64,000 bases of DNA from Bacillota bacterium. GTDB taxonomy: Bacteria; Bacillota; Bacilli; Paenibacillales; Paenibacillaceae. The DNA lies in contig JAEWAQ010000039.1 of NCBI GenBank assembly GCA_023391635.1, positions 26,846 to 90,845 of the forward strand, given 5' to 3'. How positions within the stretch are numbered: the stretch's first letter is position 1; every line of letters starts with the position of its first letter. The notes beneath the pieces are model-generated. The model was not told where the DNA came from. It did no database searches and saw only the letters and a list, made by a program, of their open reading frames with translations. Shown here in pieces: positions 17,923 to 26,696 of the stretch. Made by a program: the position numbers and the translations under genes.

Positions 17923-20900
17923 TCAGAAACCGTATACCTCGAACGAATAATGGCCGGCAAAGATCCCTTGCGGCAGTCCGTTGTACACGATCTTGACATA
18001 ACGTGCGGTCCCCTTACATTCGATCGTTCGGGATTGCGCCGTATCCGTTTGCCCGGTCTGATTGGTTGTGACACGCCAATCAGTACCGTCATCCGACACC
18101 TGTATGACGTACAAGTAATTCGCTTCTCGAGCAAATTTGATTTTGATCCCGGTCGTTTCACAAATGGATCCCAAATCCACCATCCACCAATACCCTGGTT
18201 CGTAATCCGCAGCCCGCCACATCGTATGATCGATCCCGTCATTTCCTTTGCCTGCCGAATATCCGGCATTCATCTCGCTGGACGCGCTGGCTTCGCAGCC
18301 GACCGCCAGATCCTTGCCCATTAATTTCAACGATTGTGCATCTGGACTTTCTACACCCCGCAGCAACTGATGCAATTGCCCGAAAGTCAATTCGGACTCA
18401 GGCTGGAACTGGTCGCTGCTCATATAGTTGAGTATGCTGTTTCGTAGTTGTCTTGCTGCCGCCCTTTCTTCAAGACGGGTCGCCAAGTCAATCGAACACA
18501 GGACTAACTTCCCTTGCCCGACTCTGCATTCCAACATATTGGCCATTTTTCGATTGTGATAGAAATTCGGGATCACTTGCACGATCGGCTCAAGATCAGA
18601 TGCCGGATCGTCCAAACATAATGTACTCGAGTGCTCCAACAGATCCTTCCATTGGTAACTGGCATAAGCTGCGGTCGGGAACTGGTTGAAGACAGGATGC
18701 CCGTCCTTCACATGAATCCCGCATGGATTGTTGCTGGTAAAATGAACCGGGCTCCAGAATACAGGGAAGAACTTGCCGGAAATCGCAGAGCCATTCGTCG
18801 GATCGAATGACAGCAACAGTACGCTTCCGCCGTCCTCAAGATATTGAATCGTCTCCCTGTTGAGAGATGGGGCAATCCTGATATCGTCCCTGCCGTTCGC
18901 GCGGTTTTCCGACTCTGCTTCGTCCGGGAACACCCAGATACTCCACGTATTTTCCAATCCTGAATGAGTGATTTGCACCGTAACGCTGAGTTGATCCGCT
19001 TGGGTCATCTGCCGAAAGCATTCCGAGGATACGGTTCCAAGATAGGTGCCTCCGCCCAGTGGGATATGTGTTGCGTGCTGCGTTCCCATATCCAGGACAT
19101 CGCCATTTGAACCGGTGATTGACCATTCCACGGTAACATCCGATAAGGCATTCCTGCCGTAATGGGAAATCAGCAGATCAGCACTCCAGCCTTCGCTGCA
19201 AGTGTAGATACGTTTGGGCATACGAAGCAGGAGAACCGTCGGACCGCAAAATTGCCTAAACTGATCCGCCTCGATCAAGCCTTTGGATTCCCAGAACGCG
19301 TCGAGGATGCCGACCGTCGCCGTGCTTTGCCCCGGAAAGTCGTGCAGGTCCAGCAATTGGAACCCGCCCATGCCGGGCGTCCGCAGGGCCGCCTCGATCT
19401 CGTCCCGGTACAATTGTACGGCCAATTTCCCGGAGCCTTCGGTAAATTTACGAATGTCCTGCAGCAAGCCCTTCTCCGCCAGATCGTCACGAATGGCTTC
19501 CAGATTGGAAGGCTTCAGGCAACCCGCGTATTTCGGAATGTCTTCCACATCAGGATAGACCGTGTATTGCCCCACCTCATGGGAGATAATCGGCACCGGC
19601 CGCTTGGCAACGGCTTCCTCGTAGGACAGCATCGTCGAATCCGCCATTATATCCGGAAAGTATTGTCCCCTTATGCCGATGCCGTCGACGGTCTGCGCGA
19701 TGAAGCAGTCGTCCGCCGGGTCGAGCGCCCGATCCCAATTGGCCGTCAGCGTGAAGAGCTGTCTGCACCCCGGATGCCGCGCCTTCAACCCGGCAACGAT
19801 CTCATGCAGCAGCCCGAAGTCGCCGTTCAGCTCGTTGCCGTTGGCGAACAGACAGAAGGAAGGATGATTCCCGTAAGTGTCCAATATGCGCTGCGCTTCC
19901 TCCGGCAAATAGCGGTAATGATCGGGATGGCTTCCTACCGGTATGTTCCACGTATCCATCCAGACTGGACCTTCCACTTGCAGATAGAGGCCAGCTTGGT
20001 CGGCAGCCAGAAAAGCGGCTTCCGGCGGGCACCAGGAGTGAAAGCGGACGTGGTTCAAGCCATATGCCTTGACGATGCGGAAGACCCGTTCCCAAGCCGG
20101 CAATTCCATCGGCGGATAGCCCGTCAGCGGATAGATGCAGCAGTCGAGCGTGCCCCGCAGAAACGTCGGCCGGCCATTGATCGCGAATTGCGTCCCGGCA
20201 CGCGCGAAAGATCGCATGCCGAACCGGGCCGTCCGGACATCGCGCATATATCCGGCCGGTGAACGAGCATCGAGGCTGACGGTCAAACTGTATACGGCCG
20301 GATCGAATTCATCCCATAGCGCGAAGTCTTCGCCCATGTCGCAGGTAAGCTCGAACGTCTGCCGTTCGGCGTCCGTCAGCGTCGCTTCATGCGTCATTAC
20401 GGAATACTCGCCGGCAGACGGATGACCCTTCTGTTCGAACGAATGCACCGTTAGGGAGAATGTGCCCTCCGCATGCTGCGCAGCCTCATTTCGAATCGTC
20501 ACCCTCACCGCAAGCTTCCGGTTCGCCGCATCCGGGTATACTTGAACGTCCTGCAGCCTGATCTTGTCGAAGGCTTGCAGTTCCATCCTGCCGATCATGC
20601 CGTTCCAGATTGTCTGCGTCTCGTCCGTATAGGCGCTCGGATACGCGCCTATATGGCGGCAATCGCGGTTATCCACCCGAACGGTCAGCAGGTGGGAACA
20701 CCCCGGCCGCAGGAATCTCGCGATCTCATGGACGTGCGGCACGGACAAGCTGTCCTGCATGCCCGCCTCTTGTCCGTCGATCCATACGCGGGATTCCACC
20801 ATGACCCGCTCGAAGAACAGGTTCACGGCTTTGTCCGCCCAATGGTCGGGAATTCGGATTTCCTTCTGGTACCATACCGCGCCGACGTATCGATAACGCT

Positions 20901-21120
20901 GCCTTAGCGATCGTACCGATTCCTTATGGAAGCCGGGCGCCAAATCGACCGGCTTCCCTACGCCGTTCTCGTTCGTGCTGCCGGGAAGGCGAAGTTCGGC
21001 ATCTGCGAACGATTCGCCGAACCAAGCTTCACCTACCCCGGCATCGTCGGGATCGAGCCGATAATTCCACATTCCGGCCAAGTCGATACTTGTATAAATC
21101 GGCTGCATTAAAGTTGTCAT
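17923..21120 (-). CDS. Glycoside hydrolase family 2-type enzyme with C-terminal F5/8 (discoidin) domain
   Basis: This 1065-residue enzyme has a GH2 sugar-binding jelly roll (about residues 10-190), an Ig-like domain, and a TIM barrel from about 300. Glu430 in FANGNELNGD is the likely acid/base and Glu515 in ISHEVGQY the nucleophile. A discoidin-like domain fills the last 120 residues (WWMVDLGSICETTGIKIKFAREANYLYVIQ...). Without a signal peptide it is probably intracellular. The ATG at 21120 has GGAGG 6 nt upstream. It is divergent from an AraC regulator, its probable activator. GH2 members include beta-galactosidases, beta-glucuronidases and beta-mannosidases; the specificity cannot be settled here. 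Confidence 0.88.
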   Translation of the reverse strand: MTTLMQPIYTSIDLAGMWNYRLDPDDAGVGEAWFGESFADAELRLPGSTNENGVGKPVDLAPGFHKESVRSLRQRYRYVGAVWYQKEIRIPDHWADKAVNLFFERVMVESRVWIDGQEAGMQDSLSVPHVHEIARFLRPGCSHLLTVRVDNRDCRHIGAYPSAYTDETQTIWNGMIGRMELQAFDKIRLQDVQVYPDAANRKLAVRVTIRNEAAQHAEGTFSLTVHSFEQKGHPSAGEYSVMTHEATLTDAERQTFELTCDMGEDFALWDEFDPAVYSLTVSLDARSPAGYMRDVRTARFGMRSFARAGTQFAINGRPTFLRGTLDCCIYPLTGYPPMELPAWERVFRIVKAYGLNHVRFHSWCPPEAAFLAADQAGLYLQVEGPVWMDTWNIPVGSHPDHYRYLPEEAQRILDTYGNHPSFCLFANGNELNGDFGLLHEIVAGLKARHPGCRQLFTLTANWDRALDPADDCFIAQTVDGIGIRGQYFPDIMADSTMLSYEEAVAKRPVPIISHEVGQYTVYPDVEDIPKYAGCLKPSNLEAIRDDLAEKGLLQDIRKFTEGSGKLAVQLYRDEIEAALRTPGMGGFQLLDLHDFPGQSTATVGILDAFWESKGLIEADQFRQFCGPTVLLLRMPKRIYTCSEGWSADLLISHYGRNALSDVTVEWSITGSNGDVLDMGTQHATHIPLGGGTYLGTVSSECFRQMTQADQLSVTVQITHSGLENTWSIWVFPDEAESENRANGRDDIRIAPSLNRETIQYLEDGGSVLLLSFDPTNGSAISGKFFPVFWSPVHFTSNNPCGIHVKDGHPVFNQFPTAAYASYQWKDLLEHSSTLCLDDPASDLEPIVQVIPNFYHNRKMANMLECRVGQGKLVLCSIDLATRLEERAAARQLRNSILNYMSSDQFQPESELTFGQLHQLLRGVESPDAQSLKLMGKDLAVGCEASASSEMNAGYSAGKGNDGIDHTMWRAADYEPGYWWMVDLGSICETTGIKIKFAREANYLYVIQVSDDGTDWRVTTNQTGQTDTAQSRTIECKGTARYVKIVYNGLPQGIFAGHYSFEVYGF

Positions 21121-21177
21121 TTCAAACCTCCAAACATCCTGTCGCTTCATCCGGAAGCATTTTTATATTTATTATTA

Positions 21178-21206
21178 TTGATAACGACGCATTCTCATTG
21201 TAAAAT
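21178..21206 (+). promoter_or_regulatory. SigmaA-type promoter of the AraC regulator gene
   Basis: TTGATA (21178-21183) and TAAAAT (21201-21206) are separated by exactly 17 nt, 28 nt before the preferred start of the AraC gene. This is a good vegetative promoter, so the regulator is probably made constitutively at moderate level. Confidence 0.7.
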
Positions 21207-21233
21207 TAGGAGCAGCGGAAAGGAATGATCGAT

Positions 21234-22091
21234 ATGGCCATAAACCCGAACAATTCTGCTATTCAAGAATCTTGGACGCATCCTCCGGGCATTCTCGTAT
21301 CCGAATATTACAATCAGCCTTACGGCTACACTTGCTTCCGGTCTGCCGGCACGAAAGATTGGCTGGTCATGTACACGATTTCCGGCAAGGGCATCTTAGA
21401 AAATAACGGCGACACGCTGGAGTGCCGGGAAGGGGATATTACCGTCATTCCGCCCGGCACACCCCACTATTTTTACACGGCTCCCGATTCGGTATGGGAG
21501 AAGCTGTGGGCGCACTTCATGCCGCGCGAGACGTGGCTGGGCTGGATTCATCTGCCCAAGGCGCCCCATCCGCTGATTCATATGAAAATTCAAAACCAAA
21601 CTCATAAAACTTACATTCAGAATGCATTCATGCGCACGATCCGCTATAATCTCGAACCGATGCTCTCTCACCAGGAAGACTTGGCGATGAATGCGCTCGA
21701 AGAAATCATTTTGCTGATCTCAAGCGAAGATACGAACGACAATTTCATCGACACGCGCATCAAGGAAGTGTTGAGTCTGTTGTCCCAGCAATATATGGAG
21801 CAGCATCATGTCGAGCATTTGGCCCAGATGGTCTGTCTGTCCCCATCCAGGCTCACCCATCTGTTCAAACAGCAAGTCGGCGAATCGATCATCGATACGT
21901 TGTTGAAATATCGGCTGAAACAGGCGGAGAAGAAGCTCGCCTTCACCGAACGGACGATTACGGAAATCGCGCTCGAGGTCGGCTTCAACTCCCCTGACTA
22001 TTTCACTCGCCAATTCACGAAGTTTTACGGCACGAATCCGTCCCAATACCGCAAATTGCTCAAGGAGAAGAGCAGAACGATGCTTACCTGA
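21234..22091 (+). CDS. AraC-family transcriptional regulator with cupin-type sensor domain
   Basis: This 285-residue protein has an N-terminal cupin (DWLVMYTISGKGILENNG...GDITVIPPGTPHYF) that probably binds a sugar, and a C-terminal AraC double helix-turn-helix (VEHLAQMVCLSPSRLTHLFKQQVGES and ITEIALEVGFNSPDYFTRQFTKFYGTNPSQYRK). The ATG at 21234 is preferred because GGAAAGGA ends 9 nt before it; the ATG at 21225 touches that site. It is divergent from the GH2 gene and likely activates it and perhaps the other glycan genes. Confidence 0.9.
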   Translation: MAINPNNSAIQESWTHPPGILVSEYYNQPYGYTCFRSAGTKDWLVMYTISGKGILENNGDTLECREGDITVIPPGTPHYFYTAPDSVWEKLWAHFMPRETWLGWIHLPKAPHPLIHMKIQNQTHKTYIQNAFMRTIRYNLEPMLSHQEDLAMNALEEIILLISSEDTNDNFIDTRIKEVLSLLSQQYMEQHHVEHLAQMVCLSPSRLTHLFKQQVGESIIDTLLKYRLKQAEKKLAFTERTITEIALEVGFNSPDYFTRQFTKFYGTNPSQYRKLLKEKSRTMLT

Positions 22092-22212
22092 CGGATTCCG
22101 GCATGCTTCCTTGAAGCGTCACGATCGAGCGGCCGGGAACGTTCAGCGCTTCGCCTGTGCGAATACAATCTTGGTGGCCGGTGTTTGCGACATTTTCGAC
22201 ACTCTCCTTCGA
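22084..22212 (-). pseudogene. C-terminal remnant of a glycoside hydrolase
   Basis: The minus strand reads ...EALNVPGRSIVTLQG..., which matches the closing motif of the GH30 gene at 10867 (VLTVPGRSILTLHGG) and of related glycosidases. About 40 codons remain, with no start, and the fragment ends exactly where the 50-bp repeat array begins. It overlaps the AraC stop codon by 8 nt on the opposite strand. Confidence 0.55.
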
Positions 22213-22500
22213 ATAGACGACTCCAGCGCCTATCGCCCCAACCAACCGCCGCTCGCCTCCCAATAGACGACTCCAGCGCCTATCTCCCCGACCAACCACC
22301 GCCCGCCACCCAATAGGCGACCACAGCGCCTATCTCCTCAACCAACCGTCGCCCGCCACCCATAAGACGACTACAGCGCCTATCTCTTCAACCAACCGCT
22401 GTCCGCCTCCCAATAGACGACCACAGCGCCTATCGCCCCAACCAACCGCCGCTCGCCTCCCAATAGACGACTCCAGCGCCTATCTCCCCGACCAACCACC
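22211..22500. repeat. Six-copy tandem repeat with a 50-bp period
   Basis: Units begin at 22211, 22261, 22311, 22361, 22411 and 22461; the last is about 40 bp. Each starts with a motif close to AATAGACGACTCCAGCGCC and ends in a CAACCAACC, CCGCC-rich stretch. Within each unit ATAGRCG and CGCCTAT form a small inverted repeat (perfect in the third unit). Since 50 is not a multiple of three it is not a protein repeat. No gene is seen between 22213 and 22694. Confidence 0.95.
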
Positions 22501-22575
22501 TACACCGCCCGCAACCGATGTAACCGAATTCTGATGACGCACGAGAATAACTGTACTTTTACAATTCCGTCAAAC

Positions 22576-22616
22576 AAAAAAACGACTTCACCATTCCCAC
22601 GGGAACAGAGAAGTCG
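22576..22616 (-). terminator. Rho-independent terminator of the tsaE-tsaB-rimI-tsaD operon
   Basis: On the minus strand CGACTTC and GAAGTCG form a 7-bp stem, extended by inner TTCCC/GGGAA pairing, followed by seven T (22582-22576). It lies 79 nt after the tsaD stop. Confidence 0.9.
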
Positions 22617-22694
22617 CGATGATCGCGAACAAAATCCTTCGTAACATGATCGCGTCTGCAAAAGCCCCGATTGCGATGCTGCTCACGGCTGCCG

Positions 22695-23753
22695 CTAAAC
22701 CGACCAATCCTCCAGCGACAATTGCGGGTCCGCCTTCATGTCGAGCGGCGTGAACGCGCCTCGCCGCCACTTCAAGTCTGCGGCCGCGGCGATCATCGCC
22801 GCATTGTCGGTGCACAGCGCCAGCGGCGGCACGAGCAGCGGCAGCTCCGCCGCCGCGCACAGCTCGGCCAGCTTGGCGCGCAATCCGCGGTTCGCCGCCA
22901 CGCCGCCGCATAGCAGCATCTGGCGCACGCCGAAGCGGGCGGCAGCCTTCATGGCTTTTCCTGTCACGACATCGATGACAGAGGCTTGAAATCCGCGGGC
23001 GAGCATTGCTGCATCCAGTGTCTCGCCCTTCATGCGGGCGCGGTTGATCTCGGCGAGCACAGCCGACTTGAGGCCGCTGAAGCTGAAATCGAGCGAGTCC
23101 GGCTCCAGCCAGGCGCGCGGCAGCGCGATTTCGGCTTCCGCCTCATGAGCCAGCCGATCCACATAGGGCCCGCCGGGGTACGGGAAGTTCAAAGCGCGCG
23201 CGACTTTGTCGTACGCCTCGCCGACCGCATCGTCACGGGTTCTGCCGACGATGCGGAAGCTGCCTTCGCGCTCCAGCAGCACGAGCTCGGTGTGCCCGCC
23301 CGAGACGACGAGCGCCAAGGCCGGGTACACGATGTCTCCGATCAGCTGATTTGCGTAAATATGTCCTGCGATGTGATGCGTACCGATGAGTGGCACATTC
23401 AACGCCATCGCGAGACTTTTAGCCGCTACGACGCCGACCAGCAGCGCGCCGACCAGGCCCGGCCCTTGCGTTACGGCGACCGCATCCATCTGCGATATTG
23501 GAACCCCGCCGACACGCACTGCCTCTTCGATCATGATCGTAATATTTTCCACATGCTGGCGGGAAGCGATCTCGGGGACGACGCCGCCGAATTGGCGATG
23601 CGTGTCGATCTGGCTCGATACGAGATTGGCCAGCACTTCCCTGCCGTCTCTGACGATCGCGACCGATGTCTCGTCGCAGCTCGTCTCAATCGCGATGAGG
23701 TGATAAGGCCGCTGGCCGTCCGCGACGAGAGAACGCTTGTCTTCTGTCGTCAT
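22695..23753 (-). CDS. tsaD: tRNA N6-threonylcarbamoyladenosine synthase subunit TsaD
   Basis: This 352-residue ASKHA-fold protein transfers threonylcarbamate to A37 of ANN-decoding tRNAs, working with TsaB and TsaE. Visible hallmarks are ETSCDETSVAIV at the nucleotide site, GGVVPEIASRQH, the metal-binding HHIAGHIYA histidines, and VSGGHTELV. Length is normal for the family. The ATG overlaps the rimI stop by 4 nt and the gene ends the four-gene operon before a strong terminator. It is essential in most bacteria. Confidence 0.98.
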   Translation of the reverse strand: MTTEDKRSLVADGQRPYHLIAIETSCDETSVAIVRDGREVLANLVSSQIDTHRQFGGVVPEIASRQHVENITIMIEEAVRVGGVPISQMDAVAVTQGPGLVGALLVGVVAAKSLAMALNVPLIGTHHIAGHIYANQLIGDIVYPALALVVSGGHTELVLLEREGSFRIVGRTRDDAVGEAYDKVARALNFPYPGGPYVDRLAHEAEAEIALPRAWLEPDSLDFSFSGLKSAVLAEINRARMKGETLDAAMLARGFQASVIDVVTGKAMKAAARFGVRQMLLCGGVAANRGLRAKLAELCAAAELPLLVPPLALCTDNAAMIAAAADLKWRRGAFTPLDMKADPQLSLEDWSV

Positions 23754-24253
23754 GCGTCCTCCCCTTCCTGCGCTTCATCCGCTGCCGACAGCTCAGCCCA
23801 CATGATGATGGCATCCTCGTGATTATCCGAATAATAACGCGGGCGCATGCCTGCGTCGTAGAATCCCAGCTTGCGGTACAACGATTGCGCCCGATCGTTG
23901 GACACCCGGACCTCAAGCGTGATGCGAATGGCGCCGAGCCAGGCGGCTGTCCGCATCATCTCGCGGAGCAGCTGTTCGCCGAGCCCGCGTCCACGGTAGG
24001 GTTCCCGGATCGCAATATTCGTAATATGCGCTTCGTCCACGATCATCCACATGCCGCCGTAGCCGATCGTCTCCCCGCTCCGTTCCAGAATCATATATTT
24101 GGCAAAATGATTTTGCGTAAGTTCCATCCGGAAGGCGTCCGCCGACCAGGGCGAAGTAAACGATTCACGCTCGATGCGCGCGATCATATCGATATCGTCC
24201 AGCGTCATGCTGCGAAACGTGTAGACTTGCTCATCCGTTGCCGGCTGCTTCAT
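23750..24253 (-). CDS. rimI: Ribosomal protein S18-alanine N-acetyltransferase
   Basis: This 167-residue GNAT enzyme has the acetyl-CoA loop RGRGLGEQLL and an upstream beta-bulge ITNIAIREPYR, followed by EVRVSNDRAQSLYRKLGF, typical of RimI. ATG at 24253 gives the family length; the longer open frame is an overlap with tsaB. The gene sits between tsaB and tsaD, the usual place in Firmicutes. It acetylates the N-terminal alanine of ribosomal protein S18. Confidence 0.95.
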   Translation of the reverse strand: MKQPATDEQVYTFRSMTLDDIDMIARIERESFTSPWSADAFRMELTQNHFAKYMILERSGETIGYGGMWMIVDEAHITNIAIREPYRGRGLGEQLLREMMRTAAWLGAIRITLEVRVSNDRAQSLYRKLGFYDAGMRPRYYSDNHEDAIIMWAELSAADEAQEGEDA

Positions 24254-24254
24254 C

Positions 24255-25109
24255 TCATGAATCCCCCCGGGCTGCCGCAAGTCGCTTGGCTTCCGCTTCC
24301 GCCAGTTGCGTATAGTTGGGAACGAAAGGATGGACGTCATCCCGTTCTCCCCGAAATAGCCGCCTTGCGGCCAATTTGCCGACAGCGGAGGCGTCCATGG
24401 CGAACGGCATCGTTTGCGCCGCGGCTTGACCGTCGGTCGCCGGACCATCGGGCTGAGAGGGATAAGACGCCATATCGCCGACATAGAGCGTCACGGCTCC
24501 CGCGCTGCCGGCGGCATCCGCACTTAGCTGACGCATCCAGTCCGCCGCCAGTCGGACCCCGTCTTCCTCCATCCGCATCCAGCCGCCGGCGGCATCCGCC
24601 GCGAACCGAGCCGTGTACACTTGTCCGCGGCGAGCGTCCATAGACGGTACGACCCAGATCGGCCTCGTGTCGCTGCCGGCATCGCCGGCTGCAAGCGTCG
24701 CCTTGGCGGCTTCCCAAGCGCCGAATGCCAACGCCTCAAGGCTGGATATGCCCAGCAAAGGCTTGTCCCATGCCCACGCCAGCGTCTTGCCGGCCGTCAC
24801 CGCAATCCGTACGCCGGTATAGGAACCGGGACCTTGCCCGACCGCGATCGCGTCCAGTTGCCGCGGCGCAATGCCGCAATCGGCGATTAGCCGCTTGATA
24901 TCAGGTACGATCAGCACGGAATGGTTGCGCTCCGCATGGGATTGCACCGCGCCCAGCACCGCATCTCCTTGCAGAATGGCAAGCGCGAGCGATGACGTCG
25001 ACGTGTCAATCGCGAGGATCGTCGCGGGATCGCCGCCCGGTTGCACTGGAAGCGCCGATCCGCTGCCGGATTCGATGCCCGGATCGATGCCCGGTCCGTC
25101 GTTCATCAT
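24255..25109 (-). CDS. tsaB: t6A biosynthesis subunit TsaB
   Basis: This 284-residue ASKHA-like protein is the partner of TsaD. It shows ILAIDTSTSSLALAIL, GQGPGSYTGVRIAVTAGKTLAWA and PSMDARRGQVYTA, all typical of TsaB. The first about 28 residues before ILAIDTS are an extra Gly/Pro/Asp-rich leader. The ATG at 25109 has GAGGAGG upstream and overlaps the tsaE stop by 4 nt; one spare base separates its stop from rimI. Confidence 0.96.
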   Translation of the reverse strand: MMNDGPGIDPGIESGSGSALPVQPGGDPATILAIDTSTSSLALAILQGDAVLGAVQSHAERNHSVLIVPDIKRLIADCGIAPRQLDAIAVGQGPGSYTGVRIAVTAGKTLAWAWDKPLLGISSLEALAFGAWEAAKATLAAGDAGSDTRPIWVVPSMDARRGQVYTARFAADAAGGWMRMEEDGVRLAADWMRQLSADAAGSAGAVTLYVGDMASYPSQPDGPATDGQAAAQTMPFAMDASAVGKLAARRLFRGERDDVHPFVPNYTQLAEAEAKRLAAARGDS

Positions 25110-25630
25110 CCGGGTTCCTCCTCTCGGGTTAAGGACGCCGTTGCCAGCCCCATCTGTTCGCACCAGCTTCGGTATGGCTCCCCGATCGGGCGGCATTCGT
25201 ACCGCCGTGATGTCGGACCTGTAATGGCGATGCGGATATGGAGCCTCTCCGATGGCAGCAGCGGCTCGATCAGCGACGCCCATTCCACCAATGTCGCGCC
25301 TTCTCCCAGAAAATACTCGTCCAGCCCCAGCTGTTCCGCTTCGGCGAGCGATAATCGGTACGCATCCATATGGTAGAACGGCAGCCTGCCGCCTTCATAT
25401 TCCTTGATCAGCGTGAACGTCGGGCTGTTCACGACGCCCGGCACGCCCAGCGCGGCCGCGAAGCGCTGCGCGAATCGGGTCTTCCCGGCGCCCAGGTCGC
25501 CGTCCAGCGCCAGCAGCGTGCCCGCTTCGGCAAGCTCGGCCAGCGCAGCCGCGAATGCCGCCGATTCAGCTTCATTGTCCGCTTCCAGCATGTAGCAAGC
25601 CGGTTCGGCGGCATGCTTCGTCTCTTCCAT
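25106..25630 (-). CDS. tsaE: t6A biosynthesis ATPase TsaE
   Basis: This 174-residue P-loop protein has Walker A GDLGAGKT, then NSPTFTLIKEYE and HMDAYRL, all conserved in TsaE. It drives the TsaB/TsaD cycle by ATP hydrolysis. ATG at 25630 is taken because AAAGGA lies about 11 nt upstream. It is the first gene of the operon and follows a terminator of the preceding gene. Confidence 0.96.
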   Translation of the reverse strand: MEETKHAAEPACYMLEADNEAESAAFAAALAELAEAGTLLALDGDLGAGKTRFAQRFAAALGVPGVVNSPTFTLIKEYEGGRLPFYHMDAYRLSLAEAEQLGLDEYFLGEGATLVEWASLIEPLLPSERLHIRIAITGPTSRRYECRPIGEPYRSWCEQMGLATASLTREEEPG

Positions 25631-25704
25631 ATCAACGCTGTTCCTTTCACTAATCATTTGCAACATTCATATGGCCTATTATATCGGCGCTTGTCCGAAC
25701 ATGC

Positions 25705-25738
25705 AAAAGAAACCCGCCGGGCTCGGGGGCCGGGCGGG
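25705..25738 (-). terminator. Rho-independent terminator between the Gln-rich protein gene and tsaE
   Basis: On the minus strand GCCCG-rich arms (25738-25729 and 25722-25713, one mismatch) are followed by TTTCTTTT. It separates the upstream low-complexity gene from the t6A operon. Confidence 0.75.
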
Positions 25739-25794
25739 CGCCGGAATCGGAAGCGGCTATGCCTTCTCCGAACGGTCGGAATGCCGTCGTCTCG

Positions 25795-26544
25795 TCAGGA
25801 AATGATCCCGTAAGCGCCGGTCATTCCCGACTGCGGCTGTTGGTAGGTGTGCGTCGATCCGATGCCGGATTGGCTGGCGAAAGACGGCGCGAAGGACGAT
25901 TGGCTTATTGCGGATTGGCCCATTGCGGATTGGCCCATTGCGGATTGGCCTGCTGCGGATTGGCCCATTGCGGATTGGCCCATTGCGGATTGGCCCATTC
26001 CGGATTGACCTGCTGCGGATTGCCCGATTGCAGACTGTCCGTATGACCCTGCTTGTGAATGTCCGAAATACGGAAGATCCGTATTCGACGATTGCGCATT
26101 GCGGATCGCTCCGCCCTGCTGCTGCAAGAAGGAAGACTGCCAGTTCTGCGATTGTTGGCCGGCCTGAGGTTGCGCATAGGAGGACTGCCAAGTATTGGAT
26201 TGGCTGAATTGCGGTTGAACATACGAAGATTGAGCATACGCAGTTTGGCCGGTTTGCTGACCGTATTGCGGCGACATGCTCGTTTGCTCGATTCGCTGGC
26301 ACAGTTGCTGGATTTGGTTCAACTGCTGCACCGTCGTCTCATGGTGATGGATCAGCTGCTGAATCTTCTGGGCGGTTTGGCGTTCCCGCTGCGCCAGTTG
26401 CTCCAATTCCCGGGCGTTCTGCTCCTCGAACTGGGCCATTTGCTGATACATCTGCGAAGACTGATTCGTCTGGTTGATCATTTGGCGGGAGAGCTGCTCG
26501 CATTGCGAGGTCAAGCCGGACACGTTCGATTGCATGGGGTACAT
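25795..26544 (-). CDS. Low-complexity Gln/Ser/Gly-rich protein with pentapeptide-like repeats
   Basis: The protein is about 249 residues. Residues 10-95 form a long Gln-rich, probably coiled-coil helix (QMAQFEEQNARELEQLAQRE), then a QSS/QPQ-rich region, then about ten tandem GQSAM/GQSAA units. I do not recognise a family. Hydrophilic, repetitive proteins with coiled coils occur in spore coats and cell surfaces of Paenibacillaceae, but nothing here proves that. The start is uncertain: ATG 26544 is 2 nt from AAAGGAAG, ATG 26535 is 11 nt away. It has its own terminator and is divergent from the Crp/Fnr-type gene. Confidence 0.7.
   Translation of the reverse strand: MYPMQSNVSGLTSQCEQLSRQMINQTNQSSQMYQQMAQFEEQNARELEQLAQRERQTAQKIQQLIHHHETTVQQLNQIQQLCQRIEQTSMSPQYGQQTGQTAYAQSSYVQPQFSQSNTWQSSYAQPQAGQQSQNWQSSFLQQQGGAIRNAQSSNTDLPYFGHSQAGSYGQSAIGQSAAGQSGMGQSAMGQSAMGQSAAGQSAMGQSAMGQSAISQSSFAPSFASQSGIGSTHTYQQPQSGMTGAYGIIS
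25899..26043. repeat. 15-bp tandem repeat inside the low-complexity gene
   Basis: About ten imperfect copies of a 15-bp unit (plus-strand form TTGCGGATTGGCCCA) encode the GQSAM/GQSAA repeats. The repeat keeps the reading frame, so copy number can change without breaking the gene. Confidence 0.9.
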
Positions 26545-26635
26545 CTTCCTTTCGCATGGGTTGTATTCAAAACCTTGCATAGCATGCGGCAGCCGCCCTG
26601 TAATTATGCATGCCTGAACGAATTGTGCGAATGGA

Positions 26636-26677
26636 AGTGACCCCGGTCACAGATTCGTGCCGGAAACAAGGTATGAT
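26636..26677 (+). promoter_or_regulatory. Fnr-type activated promoter of the first Crp/Fnr regulator gene
   Basis: The site AGTGA-CCCCGG-TCACA (26636-26651) is followed by a TATGAT -10 box (26672-26677) with no recognisable -35. The centre is 28.5 nt before the -10, the class II activator position. The half-sites are of the TGTGA type, which fits the recognition helix of the Fnr at 48681. Confidence 0.7.
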
Positions 26678-26696
26678 GGCAATAGAGGTGAGACAA

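Noticed and set aside
22211..22500. CRISPR array
   Set aside because: The 50-bp units are similar along their full length, so there are no unique spacers between short repeats, and no cas genes are near.
22588..22690. Small hydrophobic ORF overlapping the tsaD end (ends ATSLFPWEW)
   Set aside because: The only start is a TTG 1 nt after GGAGG, and the last codons lie within the terminator stem. It is more likely chance.
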